NCBI RefSeq assembly: GCF_000716715.1
Contig: NZ_JNYJ01000021.1
Span: forward strand, 1-64,000
Length of the DNA: 64,000 nucleotides
Origin: Dactylosporangium aurantiacum
GTDB taxonomy: Bacteria > Actinomycetota > Actinomycetes > Mycobacteriales > Micromonosporaceae
Direction: 5' to 3'
Below are positions 18,363-27,468 of the stretch, piece by piece (the first letter of the stretch is position 1; each line of letters starts with the position of its first letter). A model generated the notes under the pieces. It had not been told where the DNA came from, did not search any database, and saw only the letters and a program-made list of their open reading frames with translations. Position numbers and translations under genes: made by a program.

Positions 18363-19484
18363 TCAGCCCGGCAGCTGGTGCCGTGCGGCGTGCAGCGCCT
18401 TCCACTGCGCGCCGGACCGCCAGGTCACCTGCTGCTCCAGATACCGCCGCAGCTTCGCGAGGTCGTCGCCGTTGTCCTTGGCGGCGGTCCCGGCCAGGCA
18501 CGACACCAGGTCCTCGGCGGTGCCCGGCTCGCGGCGCAGGAACCAGCCGCGCAGCCCTACGGCGTGCGCGACGGAGACCGCCTCGGCGGTGCTCATCACC
18601 GCCGACAGCCGCTCCATCGTGTCGCCGCGCGCCGTCTGCCCGGTCCGCAGCTCCCGGAACGTGGTGACGAGCACCTCCAGCACGTCCCGGCGCGGTGCGG
18701 CGGTGACCCCGGAGCGGCGCAGCAGCGCACCCGCCTCGGCCTCGACGAGGGACAGCTCCGTGTCGAAGTCGGCGATCGGGAACACCGTCTCGAAGTTGAA
18801 CCGCCGCTTCAGCGCGGCGCTCATCTCGTTGACGCCCCGGTCGCGGGTGTTGGCCGTCGCGATGACGTTGAACCCGTCCCGGGCGAACACCATCGAGTCC
18901 GCACCGGTCAGCTCGGGGATCGCCAGCACCCGATCGGACAGCGGCGACAGCAGGCAGTCCTGGACCTCCAGCGGGCAGCGGGTGATCTCCTCGAACCGCA
19001 CGACCTTGCCCTCGGCCATGCCGCGCAGCAGCGGGGCGCGCACGAGCGAGCGCTGGCTGGGCCCTTCGGCGACGAGCAGTGCGTAGTTCCACGAGTACTT
19101 GATCTGGTCCTCGGTCGTCGCCGCGCCACCCTGGACCGTCAGCGTCGACTCCCCGCTCACGGCCGCGGCGAGCAGCTCCGACAGCAGCGACTTGGCGGTG
19201 CCGGGCTCGCCGACGAGCATCAGCCCGCGGCTGGTCGCGAGGGACACGAGGGCCCGGTCGATGAGCGACGGGTCGCCGACGAACTTGCGGCTGATCTCGG
19301 CGGCCGGGTCCCCGACGATGAACCGCCGGGCGGCGGTGAGGCTCAGCGCCCAGCCGGGCGGCCGCTCACCGGTGTCGGTGTCGCGCAGCCTCGCCAGCTC
19401 GTCGGCGTGCCGGACCTCGGCCGGCGGCCGCTGCACCGTGGCGCCGTCCCGCTGCTGCGGCACGGCGTCCGCTTTGGGGCTCAC
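18363..19484 (-). CDS. MoxR-family AAA+ ATPase
   Basis: A 373-residue AAA+ ATPase of the MoxR class. Walker A is GEPGTAKS (about residue 92), Walker B is the VVRFEEI segment, sensor 1 is IATANTRDRG, and an arginine-finger region follows in LKRRFNFETVFP. Such ATPases remodel or insert cofactors into partner complexes together with VWA proteins. It starts with a GTG that overlaps the stop codon of the upstream small gene (GTGA), and the DUF5682 gene follows after 10 bp. It is probably the motor of the five-gene operon. Confidence 0.93.
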   Translation of the reverse strand: MSPKADAVPQQRDGATVQRPPAEVRHADELARLRDTDTGERPPGWALSLTAARRFIVGDPAAEISRKFVGDPSLIDRALVSLATSRGLMLVGEPGTAKSLLSELLAAAVSGESTLTVQGGAATTEDQIKYSWNYALLVAEGPSQRSLVRAPLLRGMAEGKVVRFEEITRCPLEVQDCLLSPLSDRVLAIPELTGADSMVFARDGFNVIATANTRDRGVNEMSAALKRRFNFETVFPIADFDTELSLVEAEAGALLRRSGVTAAPRRDVLEVLVTTFRELRTGQTARGDTMERLSAVMSTAEAVSVAHAVGLRGWFLRREPGTAEDLVSCLAGTAAKDNGDDLAKLRRYLEQQVTWRSGAQWKALHAARHQLPG

Positions 19485-19825
19485 TGCATGACCTCCCGCG
19501 GGTCGGTGATGATCTCGGACACGGTAACGGGGTCGGGCTCGGCGGGCGGCGGCGCGGCGCCCGGCGGCGGCCGCCCGTCGCCGGTTGCGCGCGGGGTGAG
19601 GTCGGTGACCCCGCGTCCGCCGGCGCTCAGCCTGCACGCCACGCGGCCCAGTTGGTCGCGGATGCCCGCCGGGGCGCGCGGGCCGATGAACGACGTGCGC
19701 AGGTTGGGGCGCGTGGCGACCAGTGAGGCGACGCCGGCGGTCCGGATCGGTGCGCCGCCGCGCCGCCGCCTGATGGCCCGCAGCCAGGCGGCCGGCATCC
19801 CCAAGGTGCCCTCGACAGTGCCCAT
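19481..19825 (-). CDS. small unknown protein heading the MoxR operon
   Basis: A 114-residue protein, Arg-rich at the N-terminus (WLRAIRRRRG), with a Pro/Ala-rich middle and an acidic end (VSEIITDPREVMQ). It is accepted as real because it has GGGGAGG 6-7 bases before its ATG and its TGA overlaps the MoxR start (GTGA). No family recognised. In related clusters a larger accessory protein often sits here; this could be a shortened relative or an unrelated leader gene. Confidence 0.55.
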   Translation of the reverse strand: MGTVEGTLGMPAAWLRAIRRRRGGAPIRTAGVASLVATRPNLRTSFIGPRAPAGIRDQLGRVACRLSAGGRGVTDLTPRATGDGRPPPGAAPPPAEPDPVTVSEIITDPREVMQ

Positions 19826-19995
19826 CCGCCGCCTCCCCGTGGCCAGATCTGGATGGGCGACACCCTAGCGACGCCCACCGACAATTTCGGCCGGGCGCCC
19901 GTACGCTGCGAGAACGCATTTGATCATGAAACTTGGCAAATGGGGAAAATCGGATCCCCGGAAAAGTGTCGGACCCTCCTGTTACACCTACAGAC

Positions 19996-20361
19996 ATGGG
20001 ATTGCGAACCAGCCGCGGAGTGAGCGTCGCCGAGGCGCTCCGCATGGTCCTGACGCTGCCTGAGGTCGAGCAGCGCCTGCACGGCAACCATCTCAGCTTC
20101 CGGGTGCGCGACCGCGGGTTCGCCTATCTGTGCGAGGACGACTGGACCATGCTGGTCAAGACGTCCCGCGAGGAGCAGGCGGCCCTCGTGGAGGATGACC
20201 CGCGCGCGTACAAGAAGTCGCACGTGTCCGGCCGGTTCGGCTGGGTGCAGGTGCGCCTGCGCAAGGCGCACGAGGACGAGCTGTGCGACCTCATCACCGA
20301 GGCCTGGCGGATGACCGCACCGAGGCCGATCCTGGCGCGCCTGGATCTCGCTTTACGGTGA
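19996..20361 (+). CDS. MmcQ/YjbR family protein
   Basis: A 121-residue protein of the MmcQ/YjbR fold (double-wing DNA-binding-like, CyaY-like). Features: an N-terminal helix with RMVLTLPEVEQRLHG, then FRVRDRGFAYLCEDDWTMLVKTS, and a terminal helix DELCDLITEAWRMTAP. The family is widespread and its role is not settled. ATG 19996 is chosen; an upstream in-frame TTG at 19933 would add 21 residues of poor quality. It is divergent from the MoxR operon across about 170 bp. Confidence 0.8.
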   Translation: MGLRTSRGVSVAEALRMVLTLPEVEQRLHGNHLSFRVRDRGFAYLCEDDWTMLVKTSREEQAALVEDDPRAYKKSHVSGRFGWVQVRLRKAHEDELCDLITEAWRMTAPRPILARLDLALR

Positions 20362-20377
20362 TGTTCTGGCGCCGGGG

Positions 20378-20500
20378 CTACCGCAGCGCGGCCACGATCA
20401 TGGTGACGATCCCCGCCCCGAGCGCGGCGACGAGGCAGGCCGCGAGCGCGATGCGCGAGGTGAGACGGACCACCGGGGCGACACTGGCCAGGATCTTCAT
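20378..20500 (-). CDS. 40-residue single-span membrane peptide
   Basis: An ATG at 20500 opens a 40-codon frame ending in TAG. It encodes a basic N-terminal part (MKILASVAPVVRLTSR) then an unbroken hydrophobic helix of about 22 residues (IALAACLVAALGAGIVTMIV) and a final Arg. Codon third positions are almost all G or C. No strong ribosome binding site is seen, so it is a candidate rather than certain. Function unknown. Confidence 0.4.
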   Translation of the reverse strand: MKILASVAPVVRLTSRIALAACLVAALGAGIVTMIVAALR

Positions 20501-20785
20501 GCGGGCCAGGGGACCACGACGGCCTGAGGCCGGCCTGTGGTCCGCCTGAACACGTCGGGACCGTGACGGGCTCCGGCTCGAGGTCGGGCTGCGTCGAATC
20601 GGTGTGCGTCGGGCGAGCTGTCAGGGCGACGAGAAACGCCCGCCGGCCTCGTGGTGGCGGCGCGCCCGGGGCGGGGCGGCCCAGGTGATCTGCCGGTGCG
20701 CCCAGCAGTGGGACGGCGTCCCGGAGCGCGGCGTGCGCCGCCCGGCGCTTGTGGCCCGGGCGGCGCACTCCCACACCCTCACCCG

Positions 20786-22171
20786 TCAGGCGAGCTTGCC
20801 GCCGATCTTCGACCAGTTCCAGGTGCTGCCGTCCCAGACGTTCTGCCACAGGGCGCCGTCGGCGCCGCGGGCGAAGACGCGCAGCAGGTACCCGTCGAAC
20901 GTGGCACCGGCGTTGCTGGTGATCTCCCCGCCCAGGCTCTGCAGGGTCCAGGTGCCGTCGGCGAGGTAGTACTGGTAGAGGCTGCCGTGGCCGGCGCCGC
21001 GGGCGAAGACGCGCACCACGCCGCCGAGCCACAGCACGCCGAACCCGCTGGTGAACTCGCCGCCGATGCGCTGCTGACGCCAGCTGCCGCCGTCCCAGTA
21101 GTACTGCCACATCGCGCCGTCGGTGCCCTGGAACAGCACCCGCAGGTAGGCGGCGTCGTCGACGACCGCCGGGTTGTCCAGCATGAGCCCGCCGATGCGC
21201 TGCGACGCCCAGGAGCCGCCGGACAGGTAGTGCTGCCAGAGGGAGCCGTCGCCGCCGCGGTAGAAGACCCGCACGACGTTGCCCTTGACCACGGCGCCGG
21301 TGCCGCTGCTGAGCGACCCGCCGATGCGCTGCTGCTGCCAGCTGCTGCCGTTCCAGTAGAACTGCCACAGCGCGCGGTCGGTGCCCTGCACGAAGACCCG
21401 GATCAGGTTCTCGTTGGGGTCGTACACCGCCGACGGGTTGCCGATGATCTGGCCGCCGATCTTCTGCGACGTCCAGTGTCCGCCCTCGAGGTAGTACTGC
21501 CACAGGGCGCCGTCGGCACCGCGGAAGAACACCCGCGTGGTCGTGCCGATCTGCACCGCGCCGACACCCGGGGTGGCGTCGGCGATCCGCTCGTACCGGT
21601 AGGCGTTGTAGTGCGACGCCAGCTTGCCGCTGATCCGGTCGTCGGCGCCGAACCCGCCGTCGGTGTAGTGCACGATCGGGGTGCTGCCGAAGCTGTAGTA
21701 CTGGAACGACGTCTTCGACACGTCGTTCCAGCCCTGGAAGATGACCGCGTGGTGTTCGTCGCCGACGTTGTCGACCAGGATGTCGCCCGGCTGCAGCTGG
21801 GACTTGCTGATCGGCACGGCCCGCGAGTCGGTGGAGTCCTGCAGCTCGTACGTGCTGGGCTGCTTGTCGGAGTGCCACGCCATGGCGACGTAGCCGGAGC
21901 AGTCGGTGCGGTACCGGTGGTCGCCGTCGACGTCCTTGGCGGTGTCGGTGCTGCTGTAGGTCATGTCGGCGTCGTCGCGGCGCCCGTACCAGTCGCGGAC
22001 CCGGCTCATCACCTCCGACCTGGTGATGGTGGCGCTGTAGGTGGACGCGGCGTGCGCCGGCGCCGTGCCGACGGCGAGGTCGGTGACGACGGCGCCGGCG
22101 AGCCCGACGACCGGTGTGAGGACGAGCGTGGTGAACCGCCTCGCCAGGCGGTGTCGTGTGGTCATGGTCAT
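20786..22171 (-). CDS. secreted NlpC/P60-like protein with six-blade lectin propeller
   Basis: A 461-residue exported protein. The signal peptide covers about residues 1-41 (cleavage after PAHAA). Residues 50-200 carry a papain-like amidase pattern: catalytic-type Cys in TDCSGYVAMAW, then LQPGDILV and His in EHHAVIFQGW. Residues 220-461 are six repeats of about 43 residues, each with RVFxxGxDGxLWQYY and a following IGG, as in tectonin/PLL-type sugar-binding propellers. The protein probably cuts or modifies a wall or glycan substrate that the propeller holds. It stands alone between MmcQ/small-peptide genes and a SARP regulator. Confidence 0.8.
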   Translation of the reverse strand: MTMTTRHRLARRFTTLVLTPVVGLAGAVVTDLAVGTAPAHAASTYSATITRSEVMSRVRDWYGRRDDADMTYSSTDTAKDVDGDHRYRTDCSGYVAMAWHSDKQPSTYELQDSTDSRAVPISKSQLQPGDILVDNVGDEHHAVIFQGWNDVSKTSFQYYSFGSTPIVHYTDGGFGADDRISGKLASHYNAYRYERIADATPGVGAVQIGTTTRVFFRGADGALWQYYLEGGHWTSQKIGGQIIGNPSAVYDPNENLIRVFVQGTDRALWQFYWNGSSWQQQRIGGSLSSGTGAVVKGNVVRVFYRGGDGSLWQHYLSGGSWASQRIGGLMLDNPAVVDDAAYLRVLFQGTDGAMWQYYWDGGSWRQQRIGGEFTSGFGVLWLGGVVRVFARGAGHGSLYQYYLADGTWTLQSLGGEITSNAGATFDGYLLRVFARGADGALWQNVWDGSTWNWSKIGGKLA

Positions 22172-22288
22172 TGGGTAGGCAACCCCCCGGATCGAGTCGA
22201 CGGCCCGTGATCGAGCCGGGGAGAGCGTGGCGGAACGGCCGTTGCGGCGGCGTTGTGGCCGCGTTGCGCCGCAGGTGGGGGGCCGTGC

Positions 22289-25200
22289 TCAGCGCCGGCG
22301 GCGGGCGGCGGCGAGCAGCCCGCGGGCGTGTCGCTCGCCGGGCCGGTGCCCGGACCGCGTGTAGGCGCGCAGCGCCCGCCGGGCGTGCCGCGCCGCCGTC
22401 GCGGGGTCGCCCCGGCGCAGCGCCACCTCGGCGAGCACGGCGACGGCGTGGGCGGCGTCGACGGTCAGGAACATGGCGGTCGCCTCGCTGCGCGCCCGGT
22501 CGGCGTGCTCCCGGGCGGTGTCCAGCTCGCCGAGGCGGCAGTGCGCCCTGGCCAGGCCGAGCAGCGGCTCCACCGTGCGCAGCCGGGCACCGATCGCCTC
22601 GGTCACCGACAGCGCCGACGCCGACAGCCGGGCCGCCTCGGCGTGCTCGCCGAGGTGCGCGTGCATCGCGGCCAGCGCGTTGAGCGCCTCCGCCTCGATC
22701 CAGCGGTCCGCGATCTCGCGCGCCTGCGCCAGCGCGGTCCGGGCCCGGGCCAGGCCCTCGCCGCCGCGGCCGGCGTGGATCGTCTCGATGAGCGCCACGC
22801 CGAGGTTCGCACGGATCAGGACCTCCTGGTGGCCGACCTGCCGGCCCACCGCGAGCGAGCGCCGGAAATGCTCCGCCGCCCGGTCCGGCAGCCCCAGCTC
22901 CCAGTAGGCGCGGCCGGCGTTGTGGTGGCTGCCCGCCTGCGTGCTGAGGTCGTCGGCGCGGCGGGCCAGCTCCAGCGCCCAGAGCGCGCCGCGCAGCGCG
23001 GTGCGCAGGTAGCCCATGCGCAGGTGCATGAAGCTGAGGCCGCTCCTGCGGCTGTTGCCGATGTCCGGCATGCCCCACCGCTCTGCCTGCCGCATCGCCC
23101 GCGCCATGTCCGAGACACCGACGGGCAGCTGGCCGGCGATGTCGCACCGGATGACACCCAGGTTGCCGGTCACGGCGACCTCGCCCATCGCCCAGCCGGC
23201 GCGGCGGGCGAGCTCGGCGGCCTCGGTCAGGTGCGCCATCGCGGCCGTGGCCCGCCCCGCGGTGAAGGCGGCGTGCGCGGCGCTGTGCAGCATCGCGACC
23301 ACGGCGCGGTCGTCGCCGTCGCGGCGGGCGGCGCCCAGCCCCACCTCCGCCGTCGTGGTCCAGTCCACGAGGCGCCGCAGCCGGGCGAACACCCCGCGCA
23401 GCGCGTCGGCGAGCAGCCACGCGACCGGTTTCGGGCCGTGCCCGGCGCAGTGCACGACGAGTGTCGCGAGGTTGGCCAGCTCCTGCTCGAGCCAGTCGCG
23501 GGCGGCCGGGCCGGAGTCGAACCGCAGCGTGGACGGCGGCGGCGGGCCGGGCGGCAACGGCAGCCGCAGCCCGTGCCGGAAGAGGTGCCGCGCGGCCGCG
23601 TCGGCGCAGTGCAGGTGCCAGTCGCAGAAGCGCTGGAACGCCTCGACCGCGCCCGGGTCGGCGGTGGCGCGCTCCGCGGCGTACCAGCGCAGCAGGTCGT
23701 GCACGGTCCAGCGGCCGGCCGCCGGGTTGGCCAGCAGGCAGCCGGCCGTCAGCCGGTCCAGCAGCCTGGCCGCCTCCTCGACCGGCACCCCGGCCAGCGC
23801 CGCGGCGGCCGGGGCGCCGATGTCACCGGTCGGCACCAGCCCGAGCAGCCGGAACATCCGCCGCTCACCGGCCGGCAGCGCCTCGTACGACGCGTCGAAC
23901 GCGGCCCGGATCATCGCGTCCTCGTCGCCGTCGACCGCCATCCCGCGCAGCCTGCCGGTCCGCAGCAGCGCCGCGTGCTCCTCCACCGCGCGGAACGGCG
24001 CGTCGAGCAGCTGCGCCGCCACGATCCGCAGCGCCAGCGGCAGGTGGCCGCACACCTGCGCCAACGCCTCCAGGGCCGACGGCGGCTCGCCCGGCCGGTC
24101 CGGTGCCAGCAGCCCGGCGAGCAGCTCCCGGGCCTCGGCGGGGCTGAGCACGTCGAGGTTGAGCCGCCGGGCACCCTCGTGCACGATCAGCCCGGACAGG
24201 CGGTGCCGGCTGGTCACCAGCGCGAGGCAGCCGTGGCCGCCGGGCAGCAGCGGCCGCACCTGCTCCGCCGACGCCGCGTTGTCCAGCACGACCAGCACCC
24301 GACGGCCGGCGAGCAGCGAGCGGTACAGCGCCGCGGCTTCCTGCACGTCCAGCGGCACCGCCTCCGGGGCGACCCCGAGCCCGCGCAGCAGACCCGCGAG
24401 CGCCTCGATCGGCCGCACCGGCGTGGCGGGCCCGAACCCGCGCAGGTCCACGAACAGCTGCCCGTCGGCGAACCGGGCGGCGACGCGGTGCGCCCAGTGC
24501 ACCGCGAGCGTCGTCTTGCCCACCCCCGCCATCCCGACGACGGTCACCACCATCGGCGCCGCGGTGCCCCGCTCGTCCGGCACGAGCGCGTCGAGCGCGG
24601 CGAGCAGGTCCGCCCGGCCGGCGAACCGGGCGGTGTCCCGGGGCAGCTGCAACGGGGTCACCGGCCGCCGGTACGCCAGGCCGGGATCGTTGTCCAGGAT
24701 CCGCTGGTACATCGCCCGCAGCCGCGGACCCGGATCGAGCCCGTAGTCCTCGGCGAGCTGCCGGCGGGTGTCGTGGAACACGGCCGTCGCCTCGGCCTGC
24801 CGCCCGGAGCGCGCCAGCGCCAGCATCAGCTGGGCGCGCAGGTTCTCCCGCAGCGGGTGCTCGGCGGCCAGCTCCCTGACCTCGGCGCACAGCTCGGCGT
24901 GCCGGCCGAGGAGCAGCTCGCACTCGACGCACTCCTCGAGCACGTCCAGCCGCAGCTCGTCCAGCGCGGCCGCGGCCGCCCGGATCAGCTCCGCGTCCTG
25001 GAACTCGGCGAACGCCGGCCCCCGCCACAGGCCCAGCGCCTGCCGCAGCAGCGTGACGGCCTCGCCGGGGCGGCCGTCGGCGGCGGCCTTGCGCCCCTGC
25101 TCGCCCAGCGCCCGGAACCGCTCGCTGTCCAGCTCGTCGGGGCCGACCAGGAGCTGGTAGCCGCCGGCGGCGCGGACCAGCCGCTCCTCCCCCACGACCC

Positions 25201-25420
25201 GGCGCAGCTGGTGCACGTAGACGCGGATCGTGCCGGCCGCGCCCGGCGGTGGACCGGCCCGCCACAGCGCCTCGGCGAGGGTGCCGCCGCTGACCACCGC
25301 GCCCGGCCGGCACAGCAGCGCGGCCAGCAGCAGCCGCAGCTTGGGCGGCCCGACCGTGAGCGTCCCGGCGTCCTGGCCGGTGACGAGCAGCGCACCGAGC
25401 ACCCCGAAGTCCATCGACAT
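22289..25420 (-). CDS. AfsR/SARP-type regulator with NB-ARC and TPR domains
   Basis: A 1043-residue regulator. The order is: OmpR-type winged helix (residues 1-90, LGALLVTG to YVHQLRRVVG), bacterial transcriptional activation domain (about 95-245), NB-ARC ATPase with Walker A GMAGVGKTT near residue 295 and LVVLDN as Walker B, a winged-helix segment, then C-terminal TPR-like helices. Such proteins activate secondary-metabolite or developmental genes. ATG 25420 is chosen because it is preceded by a G-run; the second Met at 25414 is possible. It is divergent from another SARP gene. No biosynthetic cluster lies in the window, so its target is unknown. Confidence 0.9.
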   Translation of the reverse strand: MSMDFGVLGALLVTGQDAGTLTVGPPKLRLLLAALLCRPGAVVSGGTLAEALWRAGPPPGAAGTIRVYVHQLRRVVGEERLVRAAGGYQLLVGPDELDSERFRALGEQGRKAAADGRPGEAVTLLRQALGLWRGPAFAEFQDAELIRAAAAALDELRLDVLEECVECELLLGRHAELCAEVRELAAEHPLRENLRAQLMLALARSGRQAEATAVFHDTRRQLAEDYGLDPGPRLRAMYQRILDNDPGLAYRRPVTPLQLPRDTARFAGRADLLAALDALVPDERGTAAPMVVTVVGMAGVGKTTLAVHWAHRVAARFADGQLFVDLRGFGPATPVRPIEALAGLLRGLGVAPEAVPLDVQEAAALYRSLLAGRRVLVVLDNAASAEQVRPLLPGGHGCLALVTSRHRLSGLIVHEGARRLNLDVLSPAEARELLAGLLAPDRPGEPPSALEALAQVCGHLPLALRIVAAQLLDAPFRAVEEHAALLRTGRLRGMAVDGDEDAMIRAAFDASYEALPAGERRMFRLLGLVPTGDIGAPAAAALAGVPVEEAARLLDRLTAGCLLANPAAGRWTVHDLLRWYAAERATADPGAVEAFQRFCDWHLHCADAAARHLFRHGLRLPLPPGPPPPSTLRFDSGPAARDWLEQELANLATLVVHCAGHGPKPVAWLLADALRGVFARLRRLVDWTTTAEVGLGAARRDGDDRAVVAMLHSAAHAAFTAGRATAAMAHLTEAAELARRAGWAMGEVAVTGNLGVIRCDIAGQLPVGVSDMARAMRQAERWGMPDIGNSRRSGLSFMHLRMGYLRTALRGALWALELARRADDLSTQAGSHHNAGRAYWELGLPDRAAEHFRRSLAVGRQVGHQEVLIRANLGVALIETIHAGRGGEGLARARTALAQAREIADRWIEAEALNALAAMHAHLGEHAEAARLSASALSVTEAIGARLRTVEPLLGLARAHCRLGELDTAREHADRARSEATAMFLTVDAAHAVAVLAEVALRRGDPATAARHARRALRAYTRSGHRPGERHARGLLAAARRRR

Positions 25421-25556
25421 CCCCCAACGTCGCGTCCTCCGCGCCAACGTACCCGTGCCCGCCGCCGCCCGGCGGGTGGTGACCGGCATGCGGACACCGG
25501 CCGCCGGCTGCGGGGAACCGCTCAAGCCGTGGGCGGGGCTGCCGATTGCGGCGGCT

Positions 25557-27365
25557 GTGGACGTGCGCGTGCTGGGGCAGATCGAGATCATCGACGGTGA
25601 CGGGCGGCGGATGACCGGCGACGACCTGCCCCGGCGGGCACGGCAGGTCCTGGGGGTGCTGGCGGCGCGGCACGACCGGGTGCAGTCGAAGGACGCCCTG
25701 GCCGACGCGGTGTGGGGGGCGGACCTGCCGGGCAACGCGACGGCGGCGCTGGAGCACTACGTGTCGGTGCTGCGGCGGGCGCTGCAGCCGGGGGTGCCGA
25801 CGGGCCGGTCGTTCATCGTGACGAGGGCCGGCGGGTACGTGTTCGCCACCGACCGGGCCCGCCTGGACCTCGCCGAGCTGCGGGCCGCGGCGAAGGTCGC
25901 CGAGCGCCGGCCGGGCCAGCTGGACGTACGCGAGCGGATCGTGGAGCTGGCGCCGGAGCTGCCGTTCGCCGAGGACGAGTACGCCGACTGGGCCGCACCC
26001 GCCCGTGCCGAGGTGAAGGCGGTCCTGGTCGCGGCGCTGCTCGACCTGGCCGAGCCGGCCGCCGCGGTGGAGCCGGCCCGGGCGCTGCGCCTGGCGCGCG
26101 AGGCGACGGAGCTGGAGCCGTTCACCGAGCGCGGGTACCGGCTCGCCATGCTCGCCGGTGCCCGGCTGGGCCGCGCGGACGAGGTGGTGCGCTGGTTCGA
26201 CCTGTGCCGCCGGGCGCTCGCCGACGACCTGGGCATCGCCCCGTCCGCCGACACCACGTCGCTGCGGGACCGGCTGCTGGCCGAGCTCTCCACCGCCGCC
26301 CCGGCCACCGCCGGTACGGCCCGCGCCGGGGACCGGCGCCGTGGCGACCGGCGCAAGGCCGACCGCCGCGCCGCCGCCCAACCCACCACCACGACACCCG
26401 CCGCGCAGGAGACACCCGCCCCCGCGGCTCCCCCGGCCGGACGGCGCCTCTCCGTGGTCCGGGCCACCGACCCCGCGCCGGGCACCGCGGACGGCACACC
26501 CTTCGTCGGGCGGGCCGCCGAGCTCGCCGTCCTCGCCGGCGGTCCCGGCGTCGTGCACGTCACCGGTCCCGCCGGCGCCGGCAAGTCGGCCCTGCTCGCC
26601 CGGCTGCGTGAGGAGGAGCCCGGCCGGGTCGGGCTGGGGCGCGGGCCGGGGCCGGGCGGCGCGCTGCGGCTCGGCTGGCTGCGGGCCGCGCTGCACCAGC
26701 TCGGCCGGCCCGCCGACGAGGTGCTCGACGCGGCGATGCGGGAGCGCCGCTGGCTGCACCCCGCCGAGCTGGACGCGATCGCCGGCGGGCTCGGCGGCCG
26801 TACCGTCGCCGTGGACGACGCGGAGCACCTCGACGCGCACTCCGTCAGCGAGCTGCGCTGGCTGCGGGAGCGTGGGCTGCGGGTCGTCGTGTCGTACCGG
26901 TACCCGTCGGCGATCGCGGACCGGCCGCTGCACGCGCTCGACGCGGACCTGGTGCTGCGGCTCGACCCGCTCGGCGAACGGGACCTGCCGGCCGGCGTCC
27001 TCGCCGCGAGCGGCGGCATCCCGGCGCTCGTCGCACCCGCGTGCGGCGGCGACCCGGCGCTCGCCGAGGCGGTCGCGACGCACCTGGCCCGGCAGCGCAC
27101 CCGGTGGATGCCGCCGGCGGCGTGGGAGGTGCTGCGGCTCACCGCGGCGCTCGGCACGCTGCGGGTCGAGCAGCTCGCCGCGGCCGGCGGCCTCGACCTC
27201 GACGAGGTCCTCGCCGCCGTCGACCGGCTCGTGCACGCGCACCTGCTGGCCGAAGGGCCCGGCGGCAGCGTCCGGCACCGCAGCGACCTGGTCAGGTCCG
27301 CGGTCGCCGCGCAGGTCTCCGCCGCGCACGGCCATCACCTCCGCGACCGCCTCGCCACCGCGTAA
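25557..27365 (+). CDS. SARP/BTAD regulator with short ATPase domain
   Basis: A 602-residue regulator. Residues 1-95 are a winged helix (VRVLGQIEIIDGDGRRM), 96-240 a BTAD ending in RRALADDLGIAPS, 245-310 a charged Arg/Pro/Thr linker, and 315-602 an ATPase-like domain with Walker A GPAGAGKSA (about residue 336) and AVDDAEHLDA as Walker B. It stops after a winged-helix region and lacks the long TPR or LuxR tail of LAL-type relatives. GTG 25557 is chosen because the SARP fold starts at VDVRVLG. It diverges from the larger SARP gene across 136 bp. Confidence 0.82.
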   Translation: MDVRVLGQIEIIDGDGRRMTGDDLPRRARQVLGVLAARHDRVQSKDALADAVWGADLPGNATAALEHYVSVLRRALQPGVPTGRSFIVTRAGGYVFATDRARLDLAELRAAAKVAERRPGQLDVRERIVELAPELPFAEDEYADWAAPARAEVKAVLVAALLDLAEPAAAVEPARALRLAREATELEPFTERGYRLAMLAGARLGRADEVVRWFDLCRRALADDLGIAPSADTTSLRDRLLAELSTAAPATAGTARAGDRRRGDRRKADRRAAAQPTTTTPAAQETPAPAAPPAGRRLSVVRATDPAPGTADGTPFVGRAAELAVLAGGPGVVHVTGPAGAGKSALLARLREEEPGRVGLGRGPGPGGALRLGWLRAALHQLGRPADEVLDAAMRERRWLHPAELDAIAGGLGGRTVAVDDAEHLDAHSVSELRWLRERGLRVVVSYRYPSAIADRPLHALDADLVLRLDPLGERDLPAGVLAASGGIPALVAPACGGDPALAEAVATHLARQRTRWMPPAAWEVLRLTAALGTLRVEQLAAAGGLDLDEVLAAVDRLVHAHLLAEGPGGSVRHRSDLVRSAVAAQVSAAHGHHLRDRLATA

Positions 27366-27427
27366 GGACGACCGGGGCGCGCGACGGAAAAACGTCATTG
27401 CGCCACCCGTACCCCACGACGTATGTT

Positions 27428-27460
27428 CTTCTCAGATCGAGAACTACTCAATCTGAGAAG
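27428..27460. promoter_or_regulatory. perfect 10+10 bp inverted repeat over the Nudix gene leader
   Basis: CTTCTCAGAT (27428-27437) and ATCTGAGAAG (27451-27460) are perfect reverse complements separated by 13 bases. The left arm also forms a second near-dyad with the spacer (TTCTCAGATCGAGAA). The right arm includes part of the GAGAAGGA ribosome binding site for the GTG at 27469. It is a likely operator, perhaps for the Nudix/NrtR-like protein itself, or an RNA hairpin hiding the binding site. It does not match the GT-N7-AC core remembered for NrtR sites. Confidence 0.65.
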
Positions 27461-27468
27461 GACTCAGG

